This document shows, piece after piece, positions 45,114-53,291 of a stretch of 64,000 nt of DNA (its first letter is position 1; the number at the start of each line of letters is the position of its first letter). Location of the stretch: assembly GCA_020633235.1 (NCBI GenBank), contig JACKEA010000003.1:744001-808000 (forward strand), in the 5' to 3' direction. The notes below the pieces were generated by a model. It was not told the origin of the DNA. It saw only the letters and a program-made list of their open reading frames with translations, and ran no database searches. Both the position numbers and the translations under genes were made by a program. Origin of the DNA: Polyangiaceae bacterium (lineage in GTDB: Bacteria > Myxococcota_A > Polyangia > Polyangiales > Polyangiaceae).

Positions 45114-46850
45114 ATGAAGGCTTGCCCGCAGTGCAACCTCAAGTACCCGAGCGACAAGACCGCGTGTTTCGTCGACGGGTCCACCCTGGTCGAGATCCAG
45201 GATCCGCGCATTGGTACGACCATCGCTGGGCGCTACTTGATCGAAAGCGTCATCGGCGAAGGCGGCATGGCCACGGTGTACAAGGCCCGCCACCGGTTGA
45301 TCGACCGGCCCTGTGCCGTGAAGATCATGAACCAGAGCTTCGCCGGGAACGAGGTCATTCGCGAGCGCTTCCGGCGGGAAGCCAAGGCCGCGCAGAAGCT
45401 CGCGCATCCCAACATCATCGAGATCTTCGACCAGGGCGAGACGGGGGACGGCAGCCTGTACCTGGTGATGGAGCTGCTCGAAGGGGAGACCCTCGCGGAC
45501 TTGATGGAGCGGGAGCACCGACTGGGTCTCGAGCGGGCGCTCCCCCTCTTGATCCAAATCGCCCGCGCCCTCGCCCGCGCCCACGACCTCGAGGTGATCC
45601 ACCGGGATCTCAAGCCGGAGAACATCTTCGTCGCCAAGAACGCGGACGGCTCGGACCGTGCGGTGCTGCTCGACTTCGGCATCGCCCGGTCGATGCAGGA
45701 CACGCGGCTCACGGGCTCCGGCGAGGTGTTTGGCACGCCGCAGTACATGGCGCCGGAGCGCATCACGAGCATTGACGCGGGACCCGCCGCGGATCTCTAC
45801 GCCGTCGGCGTGATGATGTTCGAGATGCTCACGGGCAAGCTGCCCTTCGACGCCCGCGACGTCGCGGGATTCTTCATCAAGCACCTGAAGGATCCAGCGC
45901 CCTCCATGCTGGACATCGATTCCGGCATCCCCAAGGCGGTCGACGACCTGGCCCAGGAACTGATGGCGAAAGCGCCGGAGGATCGCCCGGTGGACGCCCA
46001 CCGGGTGGTCGCCGATCTGGTCGCCATCGCGGGCCCCTTGGGCGCGCGCATCCCGGAGGAGCCCCAAGAGGAGGAAGAGAGCATCCGCGGCCACGCGGAG
46101 ACCTTGCCCCCGGTGGCCATCGATCGCTGGGTGCGGCGCACCGCGGTGTTCGAGCAGATGCTCGCGACCGCCTTTCCCGACGACCGGCCCGAGGAGCTCA
46201 CCAGCCTGCTCGATCAGGTGAAGAAGCTCGTCCGCGAGATCACCACGCTGCGCAGCAAGAGCCTGGCCCAGCAGCGCCATCTCGAGTCCGTGGAGACGCG
46301 AGGGCGAGACGGGCGCCAGCGCTTCGGCAACGCGGTGCACGCCTTGGGTGTGGACGCGAGCCGAGCTCGCGACGAAGCCAAGGCTGCCCAAGGGGCTTCC
46401 GGCGAGGTGGATGGCGCCATGGACGCGGCTTTGGCCAAGGTGCTCGAGGCCCACGGCCAAGTGATGTTCTGGGAGGGGCGCACTGGCTTTCAGGCGCCCT
46501 ACCCCGAGCTGGCCGCGGCCTATCGCACGGTGGCCGACGAAGTCGACGCTTGGGTCATCGTGGGCAAGAAGAAGAGCGAAGCGGAGAGCAAGGCTCGGGC
46601 CAAGAAGGCCGAGGTCGACGACCTCGAGTTCCAGATCCAGGAGCTTCGCAACGCCCTGGCCAAGCACGAAGAAGAGATCGAGCTCGAGACCGAGCAGACG
46701 CAAAAGAGCATCAGCGAGATGGGCGACCAGGCCGACGCGATGGAAGCGGAGCTCCTGGAGCTGGCCACGCGCTTCTGTGCCCCGCTGCGCAAGCGTCCGG
46801 AGCTCGCGCAGCTGTTCCACGATCTCGAAGCCGACGCCGAAGCGGCTTGA
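45114..46850 (+). CDS. Ser/Thr protein kinase with zinc-ribbon N-terminus and coiled-coil tail
   Basis: This is a eukaryotic-type kinase of 578 aa. It begins with a zinc-ribbon CPQCNLKYPSDKTAC (4-18) as in many myxobacterial kinases. The kinase domain (about 41-305) has a Gly loop IGEGGMATVYKA, K70 (AVKIM), HRDLKPEN near 165 and DFGIA near 188, all active-looking. The rest has a long helical, coiled-coil region (about 400-560) rich in Glu, Lys and Ala. No membrane helix is present. An ATG at 45096 sits directly against GGAGG, too close, so the second ATG (45114), which fits the family, is preferred. The gene is followed at once by a REP-like element. Confidence 0.88.
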   Translation: MKACPQCNLKYPSDKTACFVDGSTLVEIQDPRIGTTIAGRYLIESVIGEGGMATVYKARHRLIDRPCAVKIMNQSFAGNEVIRERFRREAKAAQKLAHPNIIEIFDQGETGDGSLYLVMELLEGETLADLMEREHRLGLERALPLLIQIARALARAHDLEVIHRDLKPENIFVAKNADGSDRAVLLDFGIARSMQDTRLTGSGEVFGTPQYMAPERITSIDAGPAADLYAVGVMMFEMLTGKLPFDARDVAGFFIKHLKDPAPSMLDIDSGIPKAVDDLAQELMAKAPEDRPVDAHRVVADLVAIAGPLGARIPEEPQEEEESIRGHAETLPPVAIDRWVRRTAVFEQMLATAFPDDRPEELTSLLDQVKKLVREITTLRSKSLAQQRHLESVETRGRDGRQRFGNAVHALGVDASRARDEAKAAQGASGEVDGAMDAALAKVLEAHGQVMFWEGRTGFQAPYPELAAAYRTVADEVDAWVIVGKKKSEAESKARAKKAEVDDLEFQIQELRNALAKHEEEIELETEQTQKSISEMGDQADAMEAELLELATRFCAPLRKRPELAQLFHDLEADAEAA

Positions 46851-47236
46851 TTTTTTTGGTTCGGCGCGATGCCCGTCAGGTCGCGTCGATACACAGCTCC
46901 ACACATCAAGGCGTCGGACGGCGGCCCCGGCTTGATGCGAAGCAGGATGCCGCCGTCGCCGGCGTCGGAGTACGCCGTCGCGTCGGCGCTGTACCACTGA
47001 TACGGCGTGCTGTTCGCCACGCCGCCAGAGGGCGACGCGCCGATCCCCTTGAACGTCTGCCAACTGACGCTACCGCTGGTCGTGGTGGCGAAGCTCCGTC
47101 CGTACACCGCGAGCGTGACCTTCTTGATGGACGACAGCCCGACGGTGCTCGCGCCGCCACTGCCGCCCGCGCCGGATCCCGAGCTGCCGCACCCTGCCAG
47201 CACGATCGCGCACACCCACGCCGCAAGCCGCCTCAT
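46520..47236 (-). CDS. small Gly/Ser-rich lipoprotein with antisense read-through 3' end
   Basis: A lipoprotein with signal MRRLAAWVCAIVLAGCGS and a Gly/Ser-rich linker (GSGAGGSGGAS). It has about 90 residues of globular sequence (VTLAVYGRSF, YQWYSADATAYSDAG) ending with CGAVYRRDLTG near 46880. The frame then enters a REP-like element and continues antisense to the kinase gene to 46520, with no stop earlier. The last 120 residues look non-native. It is likely that an older stop was lost when the element arrived, so the gene may be degenerate or extended. No family is recognised. Confidence 0.45.
   Translation of the reverse strand: MRRLAAWVCAIVLAGCGSSGSGAGGSGGASTVGLSSIKKVTLAVYGRSFATTTSGSVSWQTFKGIGASPSGGVANSTPYQWYSADATAYSDAGDGGILLRIKPGPPSDALMCGAVYRRDLTGIAPNQKNQAASASASRSWNSCASSGRLRSGAQKRVASSRSSASIASAWSPISLMLFCVCSVSSSISSSCLARALRSSWIWNSRSSTSAFLARALLSASLFFLPTMTQASTSSATVR
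46851..46874 (+). repeat. REP-like element copy e
   Basis: TTTTTTTGGTTCGGCGCGAT begins at the base right after the kinase stop codon and forms part of the lipoprotein reading frame on the other strand. Confidence 0.55.
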
Positions 47237-47267
47237 CGCGCCGAACGCCAGCACGCCGTTCGCGAGT

Positions 47268-47292
47268 AGCCCGCGCCGGACCAACAACAAGA
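47268..47292 (-). repeat. REP-like element copy f
   Basis: AGCCCGCGCCGGACCAACAA followed by CAAGA lies between the lipoprotein start and the end of the Dam-type methylase gene, inverted relative to copy e. Confidence 0.6.
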
Positions 47293-48129
47293 TCAGACTC
47301 GGCGCAGGCGACCCGGCTGGTTCACGAGCAGCAGCTCATCGATGTGGCCACGGCCGTTGGCCTTGGAGTTGATGGGCCGAGACACCGGGACGACCGTGCC
47401 TTTGAAGCCAGCGAAGATCTTCTTGGACTCCGGCGTGGAAGAGTTCGAGAGCACGGCGCCCACGCCGCGATCCGCCAGCGCCCCGAACACGCGCGCCAGC
47501 CGTGCGTGCTCTTCCAGACCGAAGGGCAGGCTGTGGTACGCGGAGAAGTTCGAGGTGATGGACAGCGGGAGGTACGGCGGATCGAAGTACACGGCGTCGC
47601 CAGGCTTGGCTTTCTTGCACACGGTTTCGAAATCCGCCTCCAAGATCTCGACGCCTTGGAGCGCGCTCGCAGCCGCACGCAAGTTCGGCTCGTCGCAAAT
47701 GTTCGGATTCTTGTAGCGACCAAAGGGCACGTTGAACCCGCCGGAGCGGTTCACTCGATACAAGCCGTTGTAGCCGGTCTTGTTGAGGTAGATCACACGG
47801 GCGGCGCGCTTCACCAGCGTTCGCGGACGAGCGGCGCGCACGCGGTAGTACTCCTCTTCCGAGTGGCGCATGCGCTTCAGCTCGGATATCACCGCTTCCG
47901 CGTCGGCCTGCAGCGCCCGGTACACGGAGAGCAGGTCGGCGTTGCGATCCGAGATCACCGCGCGGCGAAAGCGCTGCTGGGTGGCGAGGGCGAAGAACAC
48001 CGCGCCGCCGCCCACGAAGGGCTCGTAGTACGTCTCGATCGACTCGGGCAGCAGCGGCAGAATCCGCTCCAAGAGCTGCGTCTTGCCCCCGGCCCACTTG
48101 AGCACCGGGCGAGTCGCGCGACGCGTCAT
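47293..48129 (-). CDS. Dam-type adenine-specific DNA methyltransferase
   Basis: This is an N6-adenine methyltransferase of the D12/Dam class (278 aa). It starts LKWAGGKTQLLERI (motif X) with FVGGGAVFFAL (motif I, SAM). The catalytic DPPY motif appears in VYFDPPYLP. LSNSSTPES and DELLLVNQ are also family features. No restriction endonuclease gene is nearby, so it appears to be an orphan methylase. The ATG overlaps the stop of the upstream kinase/sigma54 regulator (TGATG), so both are translated together. The recognised DNA sequence cannot be told. Confidence 0.88.
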   Translation of the reverse strand: MTRRATRPVLKWAGGKTQLLERILPLLPESIETYYEPFVGGGAVFFALATQQRFRRAVISDRNADLLSVYRALQADAEAVISELKRMRHSEEEYYRVRAARPRTLVKRAARVIYLNKTGYNGLYRVNRSGGFNVPFGRYKNPNICDEPNLRAAASALQGVEILEADFETVCKKAKPGDAVYFDPPYLPLSITSNFSAYHSLPFGLEEHARLARVFGALADRGVGAVLSNSSTPESKKIFAGFKGTVVPVSRPINSKANGRGHIDELLLVNQPGRLRRV

Positions 48130-51100
48130 CGACGCTTGACTACCGCCCCTTTCGAGCGGCGTCCAGATTCGGGTGCCGTTCCCACCTCGAGCCGCTTCAT
48201 CATCTTGCTGAGGCCATAGCGGGAGAGTCCCAGGAGCTCGGCGGCGCGGGTCTGATTGCCGCCGGTGCGATCGAGGGCCGTCTCCAGGAGCTCGGTCTCG
48301 AGGGCGTCTACCCGGGTGCGCAGGTCGAGGGTCGAGAGCTCCTGCCCCCTCCCTTCGGCGCGCTGGATCTCCGGCGACAAGTGCTCGAGTCGGATCTCGT
48401 CGTCCGCCAGCACCAGCGCGCGGCGCAGCTCGTTCTCCAGCTGGCGCACGTTGCCCGGCCAGGCGTAGCCCGAAAGCGCCGCCATCGCCGGCTTGCTCAC
48501 GTCCATTCGATGGCTCGCGTGCTTGGCGATCAGATGGCGGCACAAGAGCGGGATGTCCCCCGGGCGCTCTCGGAGCGGCGGCACTCGCAGGGAGATCACG
48601 TCCAGTCGGTAGAGCAAGTCCTGGCGGAAGCGACCACTGGCGGAGAGCGCGACCAAGTCGCGATGCGTGGCGCCAATCACGCGCACGTCCACCTTGCGGC
48701 CCCGCTCGCTGCCCACCGCCCGCACGTCGCCGTCTTCCAGCACCCGCAGGAGCTTGGTCTGCATGCCCAAGCTCATCTCACCGATCTCGTCCAAGAACAG
48801 CGTGCCGCCGTTGGCCACCTCGAACAGCCCCGCCCGCGGGCGCGAGGCGCCCGTGAACGCGCCCTTCACGTGACCGAACAGCGCCGACTCGAGCAGGCCC
48901 TCGGGAATGGCGCCGCAGTTCTCACTGACGAACGGCTTCTTCGCTCGTGGGCCGTTGTCGTGGATGGCGCGCGCCACGAGCTCCTTGCCGCTGCCGCTCT
49001 CGCCGGTCACCAACACCGGCACGTCGCTCTGGGCCACACGATCCACGAGACGGAGCAGCGCGCGGATGGGCTCGCTCTCCCCCACGATGCTGGGGTAATC
49101 GAAGCGCGTGCCGCGCCCCGAACGGCTCTCCGCCAGCTCGCGCTCGGCCACGTCGAGCTCGGCTTCGCGCGCCGCCAGCTCCCGCGCGAGGCGCGCCTCC
49201 GCCCTCCGCGCCCGCCGCGCCGCACGCCGAAGCAGCAGCTGATCCCGCGCGTCCGCGATGGCCACGGACGCGAGCGCCGCCACCAGCCGCACCCACGAAA
49301 GCTCCTTGGGACCGAAGGCGCCACGCCGCACGCGATCGTCCAGGTAGGCAACGCCCAGCACCTCGCCCCGGGCCAGCAAGGGCACCGCCAGCACGCTGCG
49401 GAGCTTGAGCGCGTGGACGCTCGCGTGCACGTCGCTCATCTCCCCCGCGGCATCCACCGCCACCACCGGCTCGCGCCGCTGGGCCGCGCGCTCGGCCAAG
49501 GTCTGGCTCAACATGAGCTGCTCTTCCGTCAGATCCCGCCGCGCGAGGTTGCGCGCCGCCCGTGGCACCAGGCGATCCCCCGGTGCCCGCAACAAGAGCA
49601 GACCGCGCTCCACACCGGTCCACAGCACCAGCGCGTCGAGCGCTTGGTCCAACAAGGGACGCAGGCGATCGCGGCTGCCGAGGGCGTGCACCAGCGCTTC
49701 CACGTCGCCGAGCTGCTCCGGAGACAGCTCGCCCCCGCCGGGCGCTTCCACGCTGCGCACCCACGAAAGCTGCGCCACCGACGCCCGCAGCTCCGGCGGC
49801 GCGCCCTCGACGAGCTGCCGCGACAGCTCCCGCACCAACAGCGCAAAGCGCCGCACGGCATCGCCATCGCCAACCCGCGCGCCGAGCTCCGCTCCGGCGC
49901 TGGCCGCCGGTCCCCGCACCGTCAAAGGGCTCCGCACGCTCGTCAGCTGTACCAGCTCCGTGAGGATTTCTTGGGGTCGGTTCGGCGCGGAAGCTCGCGC
50001 CTCGACGAATCCGCGGGCGCTCCACCAGTCGAGGCGAGCGTCGAGCGCCCGGTGCGGATCTCGCGCGAGGCCGTCGAGGTGCACGACGTTCACGTCTGCG
50101 CCGTGGCGCAACAGGCGCGCTGCGACGAAGAGCTCGTCATCGCCGCTCGGCTCGGCAAGGAGACCGCGCGCTCGCTCGGCGTGCTCGCGTCCCTCGTGCC
50201 CGCCGAGCACGTCGGACAGCGCGAGGTGCGCGTAAGCGCGGCACGCATCGTCGCCCGCGGCGCGGGCCCGCGCGAGGGCGTCGGCTGCGGCTTCTCGCGT
50301 CTCGTGCACCGCGCCGGCGCTGGCGAACGCGCTGGCCCGGGACAGCGCGGCGCGGGCGGCATCGCCGTCGCGGCCCAGATGCTCGAACAGCAGGATGGCG
50401 CGCGTGGACGCCGACAGCGCGGTGCCGAGCTCGCCGAGCACGGCGGCCGCGGCGGCGACGCTGGTGAGGTACGTCGCTTCTTCCAGCACCGCGCCGGAGC
50501 GCTCGGCGTGCTCCGCGGCGCGCTGGAACGACGCCAGCGCTCGCTGGGGATCGCCCGAGAAATGCGCCACGTAGCCCTCGGCGGCGGACAACCGCGCGCG
50601 CTCTTCGTCGCTTCGGCACGACGAAAGCCCTGCCCGCACGCTGGCTTCGGCCTTCGCTCGGCGATCCAGTCGCAGCTCGGCGAGGGCGCGCGTCTCGAGC
50701 ACGCGCGCCGTGGGCGCCACGTCGTCCAAGACCGACAGCGCGCCCGTGGCATTGCCCGCGTCGAGCTCGATCCGCGCCGTGACGGCGGCGGCGCGCGACC
50801 GCACCCGCGTGTCATCGGACTGCACACTCGCGAGGATGGCCTTCGCGCGCTCGGCGTCGCCCGCGCGACGCCACACCTCCGCGCGCTCGACCTCCGCCAT
50901 CGGCCCCTGCACCCGGGCGAGCACCGCGAGAGCGCGCCCGGGCTCGCCACGCAGCCTGAGCGCGCGAGCGAGCTCGAGGTTCAGCGCGTCCGGAGCGTCC
51001 GATAGCGCCTCGGCGGCGTTCAGCACCGCGCTCGACGGCGCCCCGCGGGCGATCTCCAGGGCGAGCTCGGTGGGCGTGGTGGGCACGCGTTCCTGGGCGG

Positions 51101-52196
51101 CGTCGCCCAAGAGCTGCGCCAGGGTGATGCTTTCGGGCTCGGCCAGCGCGAGCAGGCGCTCCGCGAGGGCGCTGTCCCCGGCCTCCAGCGGCCAGCGTGC
51201 CGCGGCGGGCCCCACCAGCGCGACGAGCCAGCGCGAGCGGCCCAGGGCGTCGAGCTCTTCCAGCGGCGCCGCCCCGGCGGGCCTGAGCGTCCCGCGCAAG
51301 GCCGCGATCTTGCGCGCCAGAGCCACCGTTTCCCGGAGCCACTCGCCGCAGACGCCGGCCACGGCAACATCGCCTTCGGCGTGCTGCGCGTGGGCGGCGA
51401 TCTCCCGCGAGCGCACCGCCAGGTACGCGCGCCGCACGGCGTGGCGCTCCGGCTCGGGCTCGGTCGTCACCCGACGCCGCACCCAGGCCGCGCTGGGGCG
51501 CAGCGCCGCGAGCGGCGCCAGGAGCGCGCGCAGGATCGTCTCGAGCTCCCCCGGGAACGTCGTGCGCGCCGCGACCTTGGCCGGCTCGGCGGACGCCGCC
51601 ACTTCGGCGCAAGCGATCTCCGCGAGGGTCAGCCCCAGCGCCCACAGGTCGCGAGCCCGCGCGTCGCCCTCGGCGCCGGAGAACACCTCCGGCGCGAGAT
51701 AGCGCTGAGTGCCACCGCGCGGTGTGGGCGCGTCCGCGTCGTCGCCGAGCCCCAAGTCGATCAGCCGAGCTCGGTTCTGATCGACCACGATGTTGGCGGG
51801 CTTCACGTCACCATGGGCACTGCCGGCCGCGTGAAGCTCGGCGAGGGCGTGCCCCACGTCCCGCGCCACGACGCGGGCCAGCGCGCGCCGCGCTTCCGCA
51901 TCCCGCGCGACGCGTACATCGAGCTCGACTCCAGGGACGTAGTCGAGCGCCACGAAGGCGTGACCCCGGAGCTCGGGCAGCTCGGAAGCGATGAACCCCG
52001 CATCGCGCAAGCGCGGCAACACGCTGCTGTCGACGGAGAGCAAGCGCTCGGCCTCGTCGGCCAAACGTCCCGCGAAGCGCTTGTCGCGCGCGACCTTCAG
52101 CGTGCGAAGAGCGCCCCCTGGGCCCTCCACCAGCCACGCCTCGCTGCTCTGGCCCTGCCCCAGCTTTCGCGGCCCATGCGCCAACTCAGATGCCAT
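48126..52196 (-). CDS. Ser/Thr kinase-TPR-GAF-sigma54 activator fusion
   Basis: This is a giant regulator of 1356 aa. The kinase-like part (about 1-270) has K in LRTLKVARD, AHGDVKPANIVVDQ near 127 and LIDLGLGDD. It has HGD, not HRD, but the Asp and Asn are kept. Helical repeats (about 300-770) resemble TPRs. A GAF domain follows (about 850-985) and a short coiled coil. An AAA+ sigma54 activator domain has Walker A GESGSGKE near 1065 and the GAFTGA loop near 1110, and a Fis-type HTH (GGNQTRAAELLGLSRYGLSK, about 1305-1330) lies at the end. ATG at 52194-52196 follows GGGGGAAG. The DNA targets are unknown. Confidence 0.92.
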   Translation of the reverse strand: MASELAHGPRKLGQGQSSEAWLVEGPGGALRTLKVARDKRFAGRLADEAERLLSVDSSVLPRLRDAGFIASELPELRGHAFVALDYVPGVELDVRVARDAEARRALARVVARDVGHALAELHAAGSAHGDVKPANIVVDQNRARLIDLGLGDDADAPTPRGGTQRYLAPEVFSGAEGDARARDLWALGLTLAEIACAEVAASAEPAKVAARTTFPGELETILRALLAPLAALRPSAAWVRRRVTTEPEPERHAVRRAYLAVRSREIAAHAQHAEGDVAVAGVCGEWLRETVALARKIAALRGTLRPAGAAPLEELDALGRSRWLVALVGPAAARWPLEAGDSALAERLLALAEPESITLAQLLGDAAQERVPTTPTELALEIARGAPSSAVLNAAEALSDAPDALNLELARALRLRGEPGRALAVLARVQGPMAEVERAEVWRRAGDAERAKAILASVQSDDTRVRSRAAAVTARIELDAGNATGALSVLDDVAPTARVLETRALAELRLDRRAKAEASVRAGLSSCRSDEERARLSAAEGYVAHFSGDPQRALASFQRAAEHAERSGAVLEEATYLTSVAAAAAVLGELGTALSASTRAILLFEHLGRDGDAARAALSRASAFASAGAVHETREAAADALARARAAGDDACRAYAHLALSDVLGGHEGREHAERARGLLAEPSGDDELFVAARLLRHGADVNVVHLDGLARDPHRALDARLDWWSARGFVEARASAPNRPQEILTELVQLTSVRSPLTVRGPAASAGAELGARVGDGDAVRRFALLVRELSRQLVEGAPPELRASVAQLSWVRSVEAPGGGELSPEQLGDVEALVHALGSRDRLRPLLDQALDALVLWTGVERGLLLLRAPGDRLVPRAARNLARRDLTEEQLMLSQTLAERAAQRREPVVAVDAAGEMSDVHASVHALKLRSVLAVPLLARGEVLGVAYLDDRVRRGAFGPKELSWVRLVAALASVAIADARDQLLLRRAARRARRAEARLARELAAREAELDVAERELAESRSGRGTRFDYPSIVGESEPIRALLRLVDRVAQSDVPVLVTGESGSGKELVARAIHDNGPRAKKPFVSENCGAIPEGLLESALFGHVKGAFTGASRPRAGLFEVANGGTLFLDEIGEMSLGMQTKLLRVLEDGDVRAVGSERGRKVDVRVIGATHRDLVALSASGRFRQDLLYRLDVISLRVPPLRERPGDIPLLCRHLIAKHASHRMDVSKPAMAALSGYAWPGNVRQLENELRRALVLADDEIRLEHLSPEIQRAEGRGQELSTLDLRTRVDALETELLETALDRTGGNQTRAAELLGLSRYGLSKMMKRLEVGTAPESGRRSKGAVVKRR

Positions 52197-52220
52197 CTTC
52201 TTCCCCCAATTGAATCCACT

Positions 52221-52250
52221 ATTGTTGCTATTTTCTACGATTATTGTCAA
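52221..52250 (-). promoter_or_regulatory. sigma70-type promoter for the kinase/sigma54 regulator
   Basis: In a locally AT-rich gap, the minus strand has a perfect TTGACA (52245-52250), an 18-base spacer and AACAAT (52221-52226). It would start transcription about 15 bases before the ATG at 52196. The AT-rich stretch stands out against the surrounding GC-rich DNA. Confidence 0.55.
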
Positions 52251-52313
52251 CTCTGTTGCTGGCACACCCGGGGCACCGGGAAGACCGGAAACGGTGCGTG
52301 GTAGGCTCCCTCG

Positions 52314-53177
52314 GTGCAGAAGGACCTGACTCAAGCGCTGCTCGAAGCGCTGGAAAGCGGCCGCCGCGGCGCCCTGGCCACGGTGATCCGCACCAGCGGC
52401 TCGGCGCCTCAAGAACCCGGCGCGCGTCTGCTGCTCACGGGAGACGACGTGACCGTCGGCACCGTGGGCGGGGGAGCCATCGAGCACGCGGTGCTCGAGG
52501 CGCTCAAGTCCTGCCGCAGCACCGGCAAGCCGACGCTGCTCAGCTATGAGCTGACCCGCGATCTCGGCATGTGCTGCGGGGGTCACATGGAGGTGTTCGT
52601 GGAGCCGGTGGAATCGGTGCAGCGTTTGCTGTTGTTCGGTGCCGGACACGTGGCCATGCCCACGGCGGCCTTGGCTCGCACCGTGGGGTTCGACGTCACC
52701 GTCATCGACGACCGCGAGGAGCTGAACACCGAAACGCGCTTCCCCGGCTGCCAGCGCATCCTCGCGGAGCCCTCGGAGGCCGCCTCTCGCGTTGCACCGC
52801 GACCGGAGGATTGGCTTCTGATCGTGACGCACGATCATCGCCTCGACGAACAGGCTCTGGATACCTTTGCTCGCCTACCCCACCGTTACATCGGCATGAT
52901 CGGAAGTCGCCGCAAGGTGTTTCGCGTGATCCAACGTATCGCCCAGCGGCGCGAGCTCCCCGTGCTAGAGCGCGTGTACGCCCCCGTGGGTCTGGACATC
53001 GGCGCCGTCACTCCGGAAGAGATCGCCGTGAGCATCGTGGGGGAGCTGGTGGCCCTGCGCCACGAGCACGCGAGCCCCCACATGTCGGTGGTGCACGATC
53101 CCGCCCTCGCCCGCGTGCTGGCCGGAGATCTCGCCCCCGAAGCCGGCGCCGCCGTCGCCGATCCCAGCGCGCGCTAG
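52314..53177 (+). CDS. xdhC: xanthine dehydrogenase accessory protein XdhC
   Basis: XdhC helps insert sulphurated molybdenum cofactor into xanthine dehydrogenase. The N-terminal XdhC part (VTVGTVGGGAIEHAVLEALK, GMCCGGHMEVFVEPVE) is followed by a Rossmann-like domain (LLLFGAGHVAMPTAALA and VTVIDDREE) with ARL-like LIVTHDHRLDEQAL. At 287 aa it is standard. The start is GTG with a weak ribosome site. The xdhA/xdhB genes lie about 6 kb downstream on the same strand, with unrelated genes between. A REP-like hairpin follows the stop. Confidence 0.9.
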   Translation: MQKDLTQALLEALESGRRGALATVIRTSGSAPQEPGARLLLTGDDVTVGTVGGGAIEHAVLEALKSCRSTGKPTLLSYELTRDLGMCCGGHMEVFVEPVESVQRLLLFGAGHVAMPTAALARTVGFDVTVIDDREELNTETRFPGCQRILAEPSEAASRVAPRPEDWLLIVTHDHRLDEQALDTFARLPHRYIGMIGSRRKVFRVIQRIAQRRELPVLERVYAPVGLDIGAVTPEEIAVSIVGELVALRHEHASPHMSVVHDPALARVLAGDLAPEAGAAVADPSAR

Positions 53178-53194
53178 CGGGTTCGTGGAGGGCG

Positions 53195-53250
53195 GTTTCC
53201 GCGGCGAGCCAACATCATTCTGCATCTTCTTGTTGGTTCGCCGCGGAAAC
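53195..53250. repeat. REP-like inverted pair g (large hairpin)
   Basis: Arms GTTTCCGCGGCGAGCCAACA (53195-53214) and TGTTGGTTCGCCGCGGAAAC (53231-53250) match over 20 bases with one mismatch; the loop is 16 bases. It lies 18 bases past the xdhC stop. It is the best-preserved copy of the element in the window. Confidence 0.7.
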
Positions 53251-53291
53251 ACGCGGCGCCCCGTCGCGGCCCGTCCGTGGTACCGGAGGCC

